DNA of 64,000 nucleotides. Origin: Owenia fusiformis. Taxonomy: Eukaryota > Annelida > Polychaeta > Sabellida > Oweniidae. Location of the stretch: positions 26,574,740 through 26,638,739 of the forward strand of contig CAIIXF020000009.1 of NCBI GenBank assembly GCA_903813345.2, read 5' to 3'. The notes below the pieces were generated by a model. It did no database searches and had not been told where the DNA came from. It saw only the letters and a list, made by a program, of their open reading frames with translations. Below, in pieces: positions 1-13,185 of this stretch (positions within the stretch are counted from its first letter, which is position 1; each line of letters opens with the position of its first letter). The translations under genes and the position numbers were made by a program.

Positions 1-3000
1 AATGCAGGTCGAAGCAGAAAGAATGACAGTTCGGGATATTAAAGAGGACAGACAGATCTGAGATGTAAGTATTCAAAGGTTAGGTCGTTACACGAATGAC
101 ACAAGGGGACCATGCTTTAAAGTAGATGAAATACTTTTTTTGTAAATGTCAATGTTTATAGCATAGGTTATTGTGACTAATGATATATTGTAAAAACAAG
201 ACAAGTTCAGTAAAATTAATTGATAAGGTGCCTTTACAGATTCAAATCCTTCTTGTACACTCCCCTCCATAAGTTTGGCAACCGGATACATCCCCTAAGA
301 TCACTTATCATAGCATGTGCATCGTGATTGGCTATTTGAAAAGAATCACCAGTCATTTTGTACTATTGTAACTGAGGTACAAAAGTAAGGTTAAGGCATT
401 GACACTTGACAGCCCCTTATATGGTATTAGATAAAAAAAACTTCCGAGTTCCTAATTAATGGAGATGAGTGTACTTGTAAACTTTACGGAATGTTGCCAA
501 CGTCGTAACTTATACTTACACAAAGTACAAACCAACAAACACTCCCTATTATAAGCTTGGAAACCCATGAATTTTTCATTGGATTACTGTATGTATGTCT
601 TTGTATCAATGGAGTCTTGTCTATAATACCCAAAGAAAGAATCACAACTGCCTTGTTCTTCAGTTACATGTCGGTTATTATGATGAATAGTCCAGGTTAT
701 TCAAACTAGGAAATGGTTGGTAATTGCAAATTGGATGACAGGATATCAATCCAATTCAAAGTTTGTAAAAGAGTTTCAAAAAGAATGTAAGAATTTAACC
801 CAATGCACACTAATTTTTAAGTCGTTTATTTTACTACATCTCCATAAATCCACAAATGCCAATTTGCAAATGCATCTGTTGTTAGTTTACGATTTCGGTG
901 TCTGAATGCAGGTGGTTGGATGAACAAGCCCTATTTGAATTTTATGTTAAGATATAGTCCTAGTGATTTGGTTTTCTGTCATTTTTCTCCTTCCCTACCC
1001 CATTAGGGCACCATCTGGCGTTTGGTAAGTGAATCTGGGCTTAATATTTATGTTATAAGGTAAGTCCTAATTCATCTGAAAACATGTCAAAGTTCAGTGG
1101 GAAATTTCATTTTAAATTGGCGGCGGAGTGATTTTGACTTTGGTGATTATACTAGAATTTTCTGAGAAATCTGACGATATAGGGGGTTAGTCTCTTCAAG
1201 TAAATTTATCTAAAAATTCGGTGGACGAGCCATGGTAAGTTTGTAATAGCAGGCTAGGTTAGTCTCTCCCGAATACAGTGGTATGTTGCACTAGGCCTGG
1301 ATACTGAGACATAGGGTAACATGTTATAATGGTCACCCAAGGGAAAGTCTTCTGAGGTCTCCAACCTGAGATAATATTAATTTGTTGGTATACTGGGATT
1401 TCGTCTACCAATGCCTTTGTCACATATACCTATGCAAATGGGCCATGAAGGAGGTTAAAATACATGTACGTGTAGAATTATGATTCTCTGTGGATTAGTT
1501 CTCCCATTTGTACTGTTTACTTGGCATATTGAGTATAAGGTATACGGAAAATATTAACTAGGTCTCTTAAATTTTAGAGCGCATGACTCCCGTGAGATTT
1601 TGACTGAGACATTTTGAATGATTGAACTAATGTAATATTTTTAACTGTGTATTTCCCCGTTAGACCTTGCATTTCCATCATTACCATAAAATGTATATAA
1701 TGTTATCAATGCCGTAATCGACCTGTAGTTCATTTTATATATAATTGTTCATTTTAACCATGTATATATGCCATAACGATATTAGTTGCAATGGGAATAA
1801 TGAAAATATTGAAGAACTTATTTAGCCTTTACTGAAAACTAATAAGTCAATTGACGCCAGCAATATTAATTCTACAGCATTGTGCAAGAGGAGGAAAATT
1901 AAACATGCGTAAGATCAAACTGTTAATCTCCGAAAATTCTCATTTATATAAACTGCTACAGTGACCCATCCTTTGATTAATATACCCGTGTCTTTTATAC
2001 CCTTTGCATTCGTTTGACTTCACTTCTTAAAAGAGAGCTTCGTCTTTAGTTTAACTAGACTCTGCACGCAGCGTATGTCTTTTATAGTCTATGATAACTC
2101 AATGCTTTATTATTTGCATTCGGTATATGTATAAAAAGTTATGTAAAATTGGTTTGATAGTTTGCTTAATTCCGTTGCTAAGTTACAAAAACAATAGGAC
2201 AATAACGTCATTTCGAAGGGCAATATAGTGCAATATTGGACCGATGTCCGATGGTAATAATAGAAGTTATGGATGTTGGTGTATTATTCATAGTTGATAT
2301 ACCCATTTCGATGTAATATAAACCACACTTTATTTCATATATCTGTGTTTTATGAGAAAATGTTTGATTTCAATGTTTTCATTTGTGAATTCACATAAAT
2401 CTTTCTATCTAAGAAATCCCGATGCCGCGGTTAAGCCCTATCTAATATTAATGAAAATGCCTTTTCTTGAGACATTCATCAATGCAACCTTGCTTTGATA
2501 TCTAAAATAAATCTAATAATATAAAAGTAATCATAAAAACTTATTATTTAATGTGTAATTATAGTCCGTTTCAATTTAGATAATTCTCTGATAACTTTTT
2601 AGATTGATTTTATAGTTATTCCAATTCATCTAATTTTGGAATTTGTATATTCTCGAAACACCAATTCGTCATCCCAAGTATCAATCAACTGAATTGAATA
2701 TTGTTTCATAGAAGGTATAGCTTCAAACTCGTTCTCAATGGTAAAAATTGCTATATAATTTCAATTAGAGACAGAATGTGATCCTTTCCGTTCTAAGAAA
2801 TGAATATTTCTTATTGAATCTTGTCTTACCCAATATAATCTAAAGTCAATGATTTATTTTCGATTTTTACTTCATTAAAGCTGCTGGTAATCAAACGCCA
2901 TTCATTGAAAAATATTTCCATTGTGAGGGTTTTATTCATGTGAAGTTCTTAGACTCAGCGAATTTGATTTCGAAAAGTGTTCCTTAATAATGTTTTGATG

Positions 3001-5411
3001 TACCCTTAATTAGTTTCTTCATAAATGGTTTTACCCCGAAGCGTTATTCTGATTACTTGGACCTAATATCTTTTAAATGTTTTTTCCTCGTTTTGTAGCC
3101 AACTCATTATGTTGACCTACTCCTCGGGGTATACATAAAATGATTAGAATCAGAATTATTTTTTGGATGCAAATGTATCTTCTTCTTGATTCGGCCGGGT
3201 CGTCATTGGAAACATTTAAAATCATAAGCGGAAGTAAAAACTAGGTTTCACATCTCAAATAGAAAATATAAAGTACCAGTACAGGGACTTTTTATTTCCA
3301 ACAAAATCTCACTTAATAATCCTCATACAGACATAAAACGAATCAATGGATCTAATGCACCATCGTTCCAAGATCAAATTATGATCAGATGATTAACGGA
3401 CCTGTCATTTTTCTCAAGAGGTAGTTAATGTTTATCAGCCCCGTGTTTGTCTGGCGTTGCGAACAGATGATATTGTCAGCTGAACATATGTATCACATTC
3501 TGATACTCATAGCATCTTTCTGTTTCACTTGAAACATGCTCTGATATTATGAGGCATATTCTGTGATCTGAGCAAATCAGATGGGAAAAGTTATAACTGT
3601 CAATAAGTGTGATTGTTATCATGTAATCATCTACCTTAATGTCAATACATTACATAATAGGCATTGTATTTAACAGCAGATATTACAACAGGCACAGTAA
3701 CACAAGTTTAATGACCCCAATTAGATGAAATATGAGCTGGGATGAAAGATCTCAAAAATCCTCAATTTTGGGCTCTCCTGGATCGCCAAATCAAGCTCAT
3801 TATATCATGGCATCTCAAGGCTGAGAAGATTTGAGATGGCATGGTTTATCATGATGTATGTATCATTACATTAAACTACTTTTTAGGAAGATTGAAGTAA
3901 TCAAAGCGAGATGTCTTAATACGAATAACCCCGGATGTATAGGATAATTATGATATTAGAAAAAAGGATGTTAATTGTTAAAATGACAAAAAATGAAATA
4001 AAGGTTCAATAGCATTTACATCATACAAATTAGGTTTAACACGAAGGACACAATTGTTCGAAAATCTAAAGTATGTGAAGCTGATCCTGTAAGTTATATG
4101 ATGATGGACAAATCAAAATCCAACCTACCCTTTACATTCGTTCGACTTTGCTTCTCAAAAGAGAGCTTCATAACTAGACTCGGCGCGCAGGGTAAATCCA
4201 ACCCCTACCTTGGATCAAATTGCCAGATTAATCGTTTGAGATTTAATATTGTACATTTAGAATGTCAACTGACTACTCTCATTTTAAAAGGGTAGTTTGG
4301 TTGTCACCAGTATTGTATTACACTATTTTATATATATTAGTAATGTATTATCCTTTCCAATGGTTTCTAATAGGCTCTAATAAATAGGCTCTAATAAGTA
4401 GGCTTTGACACCCAAGGTAGTAATTTGTAAATCAGGTAATCAATGGTTGGACTCTAAATATTACGTGTCATCGTAACAAACTATCTTTTAGAATCTTTTG
4501 TAAGGCTTCATAGTTACGAACGCAAATATCGTCTTGTGCAATTCAAATACATCTACTGCAACATAACCGTTGTACATGTGAGGGTCATACTACCCATAGA
4601 TACAACGTTTATTGGACCGAAACCATATGGACACGGTAAAGGACGCGAAACGGTGACATAAATCGACGATGTCACAGGTATTGAGTTTAAGGACGTTTTT
4701 TTTAAACATTAACATTAAAAACTATAGTAAGTATGTCAAAATAACGTAAATTGACATAGTTTTTTCCATTTAGCCATATATCATTAATACTGGAATTTAC
4801 AAAACAATCCTAGTTACTGTTTTTGTCAGTAATCTGTTCTGTCTATTTCTCACAAGATAAAAGCAACAAGAAACATTACTAATTATACTGAATTATTGAG
4901 ATCACCTGTTATGAAAGGTGATTATATTGAAAAGTATGAACAGGTATCTTATGAAATCTCTAGATTTAGTTTTATCACTTGTATGTGGTCGTGGTCCATA
5001 AATTTGCATGCAAACAACATAACCGTCCTTTAAAATGAGAAATGTATGCGCCAATGGAAAATTAAAAATGGTTACAGAAAACAGCTAAGAGTGTACCAGT
5101 CGTAAGGAAAATAAACCCCAAATATCCCAAATCATATTCCAACTTGTTGATCGGGAGATATGTCGATTTAGCATTAAAAAGCACTTTGTTACAATAAATA
5201 TAAGGATTCCAAATAGAAAATGTTCATCCGCGAACATGAAAAGCGAATACAAATACTAAATCAATTCACTTATTCCGATTCATGTCGCAAATCGTCCAAA
5301 CTGATAAAAAGCACAGTAATGTAAACTCGTTGTTATCCTCAACGTCCGTGAAATGATAATCGCCAAAACAGTGTACTCTTACTCTACTATCAGCAGCTCA
5401 CTGGGAGAATC
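1..5411. other. no gene recognised
   Basis: AT-rich non-coding DNA with stops in all frames. Short dispersed motifs only: CATTCGTTTGACTTCACTTC near 2008 and a variant at 4136, each followed by AAAAGAGAGCTTC; tandem TAGGCTCTAATAA at 4371-4410. Confidence 0.5.
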
Positions 5412-5470
5412 AAATGGTTGCGAATCGAACCCAGCAGTCCAATAACATACATCAGTGAGTTGAACCATTT
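5412..5470 (-). other. tRNA-like short sequence with B-box match
   Basis: On the minus strand AAATGGTT ... AACCATTT can pair over 8 bp, and GGGTTCGATTC (5422-5432) fits a pol III B box. At ~57 nt it is too short for a full cloverleaf, so it is at best a tRNA relic or a SINE head. Confidence 0.2.
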
Positions 5471-5638
5471 CTATTTTTGTTTTATAATTATGAACATGTG
5501 TAAGCTGCGCAGTGCTGGTGGACTGTTTATTGGTCTGGTCTAATTACCATCAAATTAGTGCGCCTTTATAATTAGGAAATGATTGATGTTTTTACTGTAA
5601 GTGAACTAGGTTCCTTGGACCTGAAATTAAAGTTACTA

Positions 5639-5979
5639 CGAGGGTTGTTCGATAAATGCTGATACAAGTGCTCTCATTTTCTTGTTTGTGTGAGAATCAA
5701 GATGAAATTCTCAGGAATTGAAGGCAATACATTTGTCTTTATACTGACCAAATATAAATTTTTTCTGAGTATTCTTAAAGTACAGACAGATTCTTATATT
5801 ACTCAAATAAAATCATAAATGAAAAGTAAAGCTTTAGGCACGCTCATCCATATATTTTACATTTGATGTAACTTTAAAAGTACTAAAATAAATTCATAAT
5901 ATTTGGTCAGTATAGAGACAAACATAATTGTATTTAATCTTTGAGACCATTTGTGTCAGTTTTTATTGAATGGCCATCG
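5639..5979. mobile_element. mariner-like MITE with TA target duplication
   Basis: 341 bp. Left end CGAGGGTTGTTCGATAAA and right-end reverse complement CGATGGCCATTCAATAAA are inverted repeats continuing inward for ~120 bp (TGACCAAATAT in both arms). TA is present on both sides (5637-5638, 5980-5981). Confidence 0.75.
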
Positions 5980-5981
5980 TA

Positions 5982-7793
5982 GCACTGTATTAAGCTTTCC
6001 TAGCATACTGATGGTATTCAGTTAACAAGAGCGTGACTTTTGACTGTGAATTCTTTTGTGCAATAACTAGAACTGTGACCCATTTTTATCTTTATTTCAA
6101 CAAATCAATACGCGTGAATATACGGCACATTTAGAGTACCATATCGGAAACAGTATTAGAGCTCATCGTGAGGGACCACATCCTCATATCAATTCCTTTC
6201 TACGACGATATTGCTTGGTTGAAAACAGAAAGATGTGATGAGTATCAGAATGAAGTTTGAATATGCATGCACGTGTATCAAAGGAAAAGACTAGAAAGTG
6301 ATGCAAAATAGAACAAGGATTGAAACATCTAAGAATAAAATCAGTTATTTGGAAAACAAACCCAAAATATCCCAAATTATTAGGTACTGATACTCTTGGG
6401 ACAAAAATAGTTATAGATACTAGTATTCATACAAGAAAGAGCATTTAGTCTCGAATGATGTGGGACAGAAAATCTTATCCATTGCAGTATCAAATACTAG
6501 TAGTCAACATCCATCAACAAAGAAGGGTGTGCTGAGTATCAGAATGAAAGGCGTTATTTCAAATAGCTTTATTTGTATGCATGCTGTTTATTCACCTATC
6601 AACTAGATTAATTTACTAATTTCAAGATCAAGATGACCATGACTTGTATTTGTTAATCCGTTTGCAGTGTCTGTATTCTGTATAATTTTAATGAGATAAT
6701 ATGATTTATCTCAATTTCCCATCTGCTATATGCCTAGCACCTCTGTAAAACCAACTAATTAAACAGTTCAATATCTTGAAATATATCTGTTCTAACAGGT
6801 TATATTGACACAAGTGGGATATAAATATCAGTTAAAGGAGTTAAACCCTAATATTTCATTATGATGTACACGGTGTGCATACAAAGTAAGTAAAAGTGCT
6901 AAATATCCGGACATTTCCGACAGTTAGATTGAACTTTATGATTCTGCGCAATCAGACGCAACCATTGAAAACCAATCAAAATGATTAATTCCAAATCGGG
7001 AGATTATTTGCTGATGATAGAGCTAGGTGATAATATTATCATTCCCAGGAATGAAAACCATCAATCTTCAGCCCCAATGTCAAATTTTATTCCACTGAGA
7101 GTAGTTTGATAGCACATTTAAAGTTGTGAAATATACCTTGTGTCGGATTCGATGTTTTCCAGATATGAGAAGTCAATTTTGTGGCGTTTTTGTGAATTAT
7201 ACGGTTAGACAATTCTTGAATTGCCGTTGATGCAATCTGTTTCTGTCGTATAATTTCCACCATTTGTGGGCTCTAGATGATCTGAAAGATATCTTTCTGT
7301 TTCTAGAAAATGCCAAGTTTGATTAGGTTTTTTAATTCTTAATAGAGAAACGTCATTCATATACTGTTAAACAGGGTTAAAGTTGGATAAATCTAAAAAG
7401 GTAATATAGCAAACAAGATATAATTATCTTACAATTGCATAGTCGCAGCTAAATGGCAAAGTCACTTCGAAATACTTCTTTTGTTGAAAATATAAAGCGG
7501 CATAAAAGCTATTTTAGATGGAAGATGAAATATCATACTTGCTTATCACCGATTGAATCGAGGAATTCGACCTTAGAAAATCTAAAATTATGAAATATAC
7601 TGAAATATGAAACCAGATGTCGTAAATGTCAAACGTTGTAAACTTCTCTTAAAGAAAAATCTCTTTCGTTACTTACAATGGTCTCAGATAATACCTATAG
7701 CTATGCAATGATGTCATTATCAAAGAGTCGATTTTTTTCAAGAGAACTTTTTGCAGTTTCTTTTTGCGTCTCCGTAATTTTTCGACAAAAATT
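5982..7793. other. no gene recognised
   Basis: Non-coding. GAGTATCAGAATG occurs at 6240 and 6535 and again near 23719 and 53521 (dispersed motif). AAACCCAAAATATCCCAAAT at 6358 repeats a motif found near 5113 and 30418. Confidence 0.45.
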
Positions 7794-8065
7794 TTTCAAG
7801 ATGGCCACTTAATTTCAAAATGGCGGCAATTTTTCGTAAGAAACGTAATCTTTGATAACTCAAATACCAGTGAACAGATTTGGTTGAAATTTTATATGAT
7901 TATGCCTAGGGACACAGTAGCTCTGTTCAAAGAATAATTTTCAAGATGGCGGCTGAATTTCAAGATGGCGGCCAATTTTCGTAAAAAACGTAATCTTTGA
8001 TAACTCATATACCATTGAACGGATTTGGTTCAAATTTTATATGATTATGCCTAGTTCACAATGGT
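7794..8065 (+). repeat. two tandem ~145-bp repeats (AAGATGGCGGC family)
   Basis: AAGATGGC..., ACGTAATCTTTGATAACTCA and TTATATGATTATGCCTAG recur at a spacing of ~145 bp. Related units are at 24000-24330 and 24540-24760. Confidence 0.75.
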
Positions 8066-9071
8066 ATAAACTAACTTTGTGCCAAATTTCATGCTTCTAT
8101 CACAAAGTGCACAAATATTTCAACATTTACACTCGCTATAATAAGCATAATATGTTTTGTTCGGTGGGATTTGCTACTCCGTGGAGTTGCTGTTTTTCTA
8201 GTTACTAATTAATTCAAAAACATAAATTACAATATATTTTTGTCATACTTAATGTTCATTTGAGAATATCATTATCAGGGAAACTTAATATACGAAACTT
8301 AATATATTCTCAAATCTTTCAGATTATCTTTTGAATGTTGATAATAATTTTCATTGATTTAGGTTGTTTTTGTCATTGTCCCTCGGATATCTTGATTATT
8401 AGATCACAAGGATATTAACCTTGTGGCAGTTGGGGGGTCAAAATATCAGAACAGGTGGAGTTCCTGGATTTTACAACAATGTACATGTAAGTGTATTTTA
8501 CTCGTATGTATAGATAGATTTAGATATTATCCCTAGGGAAGGATTGTATATTGGGTTTATCCAAATGAGTTACATTATGTCTTCTCGAGAGACCAAAAGA
8601 ACTGAGGGAATGCGGGATGTATACAAATAGCAAATAAATCTGAATATAATTTCCATCAACATGCTTTTTGCACCTAATATTATTAAGTGATCATGATGGT
8701 ATAAATGAATATACTTTTACTATTATTCATGACTGCCTTATCCTATTCTCTTTGAGTTGATAGACTTAGTGTCGACTATTAATAAAAGTTGTATTTTTGT
8801 TCAGAGAATATATTTATATTTACTGAATTTTGATATAAGAAAATAAAAAAATGATCGATATAACTCTATTATAATTCGAGTTGAATAATGATATGCCATT
8901 ATCTCATATAACAATATTTATAACACAATAAAGTATAGCAATTCCTGAAAAGGCTATGCATGGATAATTTGAAGAGATATATTCATGGTAACAGCTGGAG
9001 ATAGAGAACAAACTGAAAGAACATATTTAGCTTTATTATTGTTATCTGGCCCCGCGTAAAGCAAATGCATA
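8066..9071. other. no gene recognised
   Basis: AT-rich DNA without coding frames or repeats that I could define. Confidence 0.45.
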
Positions 9072-9300
9072 TACAGTGTGTCTCAAAAAAAATGTTACAC
9101 TTACAAAAAGTTCAATATCTTTCATGATTTTGACTTTTTCCCTAAAATGTCCTTAGATATCAAAAGACCAGTCTTTTCCGAATAAATCTACACTATCAGA
9201 TTCAAAATCCGTCCATGATTGGCTGCACAGGACAGATTTTACAGACGCATGTGCAATCTGATTTGCGCCAACTTCTCAGTGGTTGGACATGTAGTGATCA
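9072..9300 (+). mobile_element. end of a mariner-like element, copy 1
   Basis: Starts TACAGTGTGTCTCAAAAAAA at 9072. It matches 16156-16375 in reverse orientation over ~220 bp with moderate divergence (shared TTTGCGCCAACTT, CTGCACAGGACAG). The other end was not found. Confidence 0.6.
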
Positions 9301-10057
9301 ATTCTATTTTGGTGTGAATGCTGTGGACAGTGATATTTTGATATGATCAATCACTGGCATGTAGCGATTATAGCGGTCCTGTCTTGGCTTATTGAATTGT
9401 TACGAAGTTACGTATGCGGTGTGGAAGTTAGAGAGCAAATGACCATCATTTCAATGTAATAGTTTATGCAGGAAAATTGAGATTAGGCCATTGGAGTATT
9501 TGTTTCATGCATTTGTAAAACATTACCCACTCATAGGTCATACTTATCGTTAAACCAATAACTCAAATATATGCCCTTGTACACCGATCACCTGTTGAAA
9601 TTAATACAGGCCGATTTCAACAAATGTAAACGGCGATATATTTAAAATCGTATTCAAGCATGACCACGTCCCAACTTCTTTTGTTTTCTTTACAACTAAG
9701 CTATGACTGCAGTCTATTCAGTGTTGCGTATCGAACCTTGTTTATTATAAAAATAGTGCAACAACAAGCAGAATTCACACATTTACCTTATACTTATTCT
9801 CAACTGAAGACATTGAATTTATCTCTTAGGTTTTACATTATAAATATCTTAACGTGCAGAATACGAAAATAGAGGCTTAGGCCCAACTTTGTATGAATTT
9901 TATGAGAATAATCTGATTTTAGAGAAATGAAAAGAAAAATGTCCACACACTACACAAAATATTTATGGTTCCCCGGGAATACGTATGTGCTGCTTGTATA
10001 TTAGAATCGTATTCCAGTTACAGAAAGAAGTACATATCATGCTAAACTATATACAAC
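9301..10057. other. no gene recognised
   Basis: May include the unrecognised remainder of the mariner-like copy that starts at 9072. No coding sequence seen. Confidence 0.4.
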
Positions 10058-10189
10058 ATGCACTTGGAGGTTTTGGATACAGGGAATATCCCTCGGGATA
10101 CATAATATGTCTTCCCTTGGTCCCTCGGGAAGAAATATTGTATATCTCTCGGGATATTCCCTGTATCCAAAACCTCCAATTGCATAACC
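10058..10189. repeat. hairpin repeat A, copy 1 (GGAGGTTTTGGATA family)
   Basis: Near-perfect inverted repeat: GGAGGTTTTGGATACAGGGA at the left and its exact reverse complement at the right, with CCCTCGGGATA repeated in both arms. About 60 bp per arm. A TTTATCCCATACC terminal-repeat-like sequence follows at 10240-10252. Confidence 0.8.
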
Positions 10190-10527
10190 CCTATATATTG
10201 GCCAAGGGATAATCCCAATATCCTGACTATAGGATAATATGTTTATCCCATACCAATCTTGGTCATCTGGTTCACATTGTTAAATCGTGGAAATATTTTA
10301 GAATATTCATGTCCAGTTTTGTTTTCTTGGCCGTGGGCGGATTTTCATGTTCTCTCAAATAATCCCATATTTATTTTCTCGAATTTTTTATTGATAAAGT
10401 GGATGCTCTTTCCCTTTTTTAACTATCAAACAGACCCTGATTGTCTGTGTTTTCTCCATTGCCGTTTACAGTCATTCCGCGAACGTTACAAATTATGAAC
10501 AAATATGCAAGCGGCGATTATGACGTA

Positions 10528-10554
10528 GCGGGCAGATATACTACATCTGCCCGC
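10528..10554. repeat. 10-bp perfect hairpin (module B)
   Basis: GCGGGCAGAT, 7-nt loop, ATCTGCCCGC, then TTGGAGCGGGACGTA. The same arrangement with a different stem (CGGGACATA / TATGTCCCG, followed by TTGGAGCGAGACATA) occurs at 16675-16699, inside the 16.5-16.8 kb MITE. Confidence 0.7.
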
Positions 10555-10730
10555 TTGGAGCGGGACGTAAAGCTTTATCCCATGGTTGCAAGGAGGATAT
10601 AGATCGAATATCACATGATGATATATTTGATATGTGGATCAAGATATCATATTTTAGCAAACAATTTACAAACCATCGAATATCACTTTTAAACTATCGA
10701 ATATCACATCTTAAATAGAGGATATCCTAT

Positions 10731-10822
10731 GATTTATGAGTGATATGATTTTTATCCACGAATGGATATGATATCTGCACGAGTGAGCGTAGCGAGAGAT
10801 TAAAATCATATCACGAGTAAAT
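10731..10822. repeat. hairpin repeat with GAGTGAGCG-type loop
   Basis: TGATATGATTTTTATC on the left pairs with AAAATCATATCACGAG on the right; the centre reads CACGAGTGAGCGTAGCGAGAG. The same loop recurs at 11188-11220 and, inverted, at 24868-24892. Confidence 0.6.
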
Positions 10823-11145
10823 CAATGGATGTTCTTTATATTCCATAGTTAAAGTCATCATCAGAATCTTCGGGAATTAAGTGATCTAAAACGAATTTTC
10901 CAAACGATACTGCGATATTGACACTTAGCCTCGTTTTGAGTCTGAAGTAGCAAAAATCCATAAACCATGGCATACGGCGCCGCATGTCATGGCTAAAACA
11001 CCGTATGCTATGGTTAAGTGAAAATTTGCCAAAAATATCATATTTTACCACTGATTTCAAAAATACCGTTTTTATTTTGACATGTTATCCTATGGATATC
11101 ATGCTAACTATGGAATAATATAGGAATATCCTATGGCTCTGAAAA

Positions 11146-11250
11146 AATATCACTTATATCCATGAGTGGATATTGATATCTTCGCGAGTGAGCGCAGCGA
11201 ATGAGTGAAGATACTGATATCCATGAGTGGATATAAGTGATATTTTTGAA
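11146..11250. repeat. near-perfect ~100-bp hairpin with GAGTGAGCG-type loop
   Basis: AAAATATCACTTATATCCA on the left is matched by its reverse complement ending at about 11247; GAGTGGATAT occurs in both arms. The loop contains CGCGAGTGAGCGCAGCGAA. Confidence 0.75.
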
Positions 11251-11737
11251 AAACTATAGGATTGTCCGTTTCATCCCATTGGGAATTATTATCCAGCGAA
11301 CATTGAATAGTCAGATAAATTGCAATGGAAATTCCATTTCGTCTGACATTTTGATTGCGATAATTCAACGAACGTCATATACGTGACGTAACAGAGTGGT
11401 TTGTATTTAATGCGAACGCCGTAAAAACAGGATCCCAAAAAATAAAAATATATAATAAATATATAATTCAATTCAATTCAATTTATTTCATATTTCTTAT
11501 ATAATATACACTATAAAAACAAGCCGCTAGACACCCAAGTGGGTATATGTTGCGGTCTAACTGAAATCATTAAAATGACATCTAGACTACATATAAAAGA
11601 AAACACTTATATTATGTTACATGTAGGTATATAAAAATGGTATTAACAATTAATCTAAGGATGTACAATGTAAAAATGTTACAAAAATCAGGTATCAGTA
11701 TAAGATCAACAGTATAGTATGATATTGGTATTATACA

Positions 11738-12316
11738 TTATCGATAGATGAGTAGTTTTTTATATGAAGATTTGAAAATATTTAGAGTGGAGCATTTTTT
11801 AATATCATGTTGTAGAGCATTCCAAAGATTAGGACCTAGATAGCGAAGGGAAAGTTTAGAGCATTTAGGGATATGAAAATAATGCAATTGTCTTGTGTAA
11901 TGATGATGAATATTAATGTTGATATCAAACAAGTCTTGAAATAGATTTTTTGGAAGACTGGGGTGCTTATTAAAGATTTTGTACATGAACTGACCAGTAC
12001 AATATCTGTTGACATCAAAAATATTTAATATGTTAAGATCTTCAAATAAGGGAGCGGAGTGAGAAAGTCTATCCTTATTTAAAGCTAGCCTTAAGAATTG
12101 TTTCTGCAGTTTATGTAGACGATCATAAAATGATTTAAATGTGTTACCCCAGATTATGTTGCAATAATTTAATTGAGAGTGTATCAATGAGTAGTAAATT
12201 GTTTTGAAACTGTCTATTTGAAGTAGATGTTTAATGTGATAAAGAGAACCAATGACGCGAGAAATCTTTGTTTCAATAGATTTTATGTGCTCTTTAAATT
12301 TCAAAAGGCAGATCAT
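11738..12316 (-). pseudogene. reverse transcriptase fragment, thumb and C-terminal region
   Basis: 192-residue frame, overlapping the upstream fragment by 23 nt in a different frame. ISRVIGSLYHIKHLL, SLIHSQLNYCNIIWGNT and LHKLQKQFLRL are conserved after the catalytic core of CR1/Jockey elements. Ends with a normal stop before the 3' UTR. Confidence 0.85.
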
Positions 12317-12950
12317 TTATGTAAAGAATAAATAATAGTGGTCCAAGCACCGAGCCCTGCGGAACACCACAATTTAGAGATGATTGTTTAGATTCATAAT
12401 TGTTAATGGTGACATATTGTTTGCGGTCTTTTAAATAACTTTCAAACCAGGACTTAGCTATTCCTCTGATGCCATAATATTCAAGTTTTTGTATCAAAAT
12501 GTCATGATTAATAGTGTCAAAGGCCTTGGAAAAATCTAATGTTATGCCAATGCTCGTTTTCCCCAAATCAGTTGATTTTCGAATTTGTTCAATGAAATAT
12601 AAAATGGCCATGTTGGTAGAGTTGAATTTCTGAAATCCAAATTGATAAGTAAAAATAATTTCAAAACGTTCTAAAAAAACAGTGAGTTTGGCGTGCATGA
12701 GCTTTTCTAACAATTTAGAAAATACCGATAAAACTGAAATTGGTCTATAGTTCGAAGGATTTGTAGTGACTCCTTTTTTAAATACAGGTGTTACTTTGGC
12801 CAATTTGAGGGCGTCTGGGAAAATACCAGATTCAAAAGATAAGTTAAATATATACAAGAGCGGACCAATTAAAAACTGTCTTACAGACTTAATAAGTGAT
12901 GGTAGAATCCCATCAGGTCCAGGCGAGGAAGATTTTAGAAGACATATTTC
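12294..12950 (-). pseudogene. reverse transcriptase fragment, N-terminal palm and fingers
   Basis: Open frame from the PGPDG block to INDLPFEI. Contains the first catalytic Asp of DFSKAFD but stops before the second catalytic pair, so it cannot be active. Confidence 0.88.
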
Positions 12951-13071
12951 TAATTCAAGCTCAATTTTTGAGGTCTTTTTGAGATAAATAGATGATTGAA
13001 CTTTTTGAGCTCTTGCTAGGTATTCATAAACAATCGTTTTGCTGAATTAATAAAAAAAATTGAAAAAATCA

Positions 13072-13185
13072 AAACCATCGAATATCACTTTTGAAACCAT
13101 CGAATATCAATTTGAAACCATCGAATATCACCTTTCAAAAAGTGATATTCGATGGTTTCAAAAGTGATATTCGATGATTTGGGAA
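13072..13185. repeat. palindromic cluster of a ~21-bp ACCATCGAATATCAC repeat
   Basis: Three direct copies of ACCATCGAATATCA are followed immediately by two reverse-complement copies, forming a hairpin of about 50 bp per arm. Two more copies lie at 10674-10713 in the left arm of the same element. Confidence 0.75.

Larger units (their letters stand above)
11466..13030 (-). mobile_element. 5'-truncated, internally deleted CR1/Jockey-type non-LTR retrotransposon
   Basis: The minus strand encodes a reverse transcriptase: SSPGPDG, SNYRPIS, DFSKAFDTINH, GVPQGSVLGPLLF and YINDLP, i.e. RT blocks up to just before the catalytic box (about 12950-12294). It then jumps, in another frame, to the thumb and C-terminal part KFKEHIKSIETKISRVIG..LNYCNIIWGN (12316-11738). 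The FADD catalytic block is missing. The 3' end carries a short ATTGA repeat tail (11466-11484), as CR1-like elements do. No endonuclease domain is left. It lies inside a TIR element. Confidence 0.88.
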
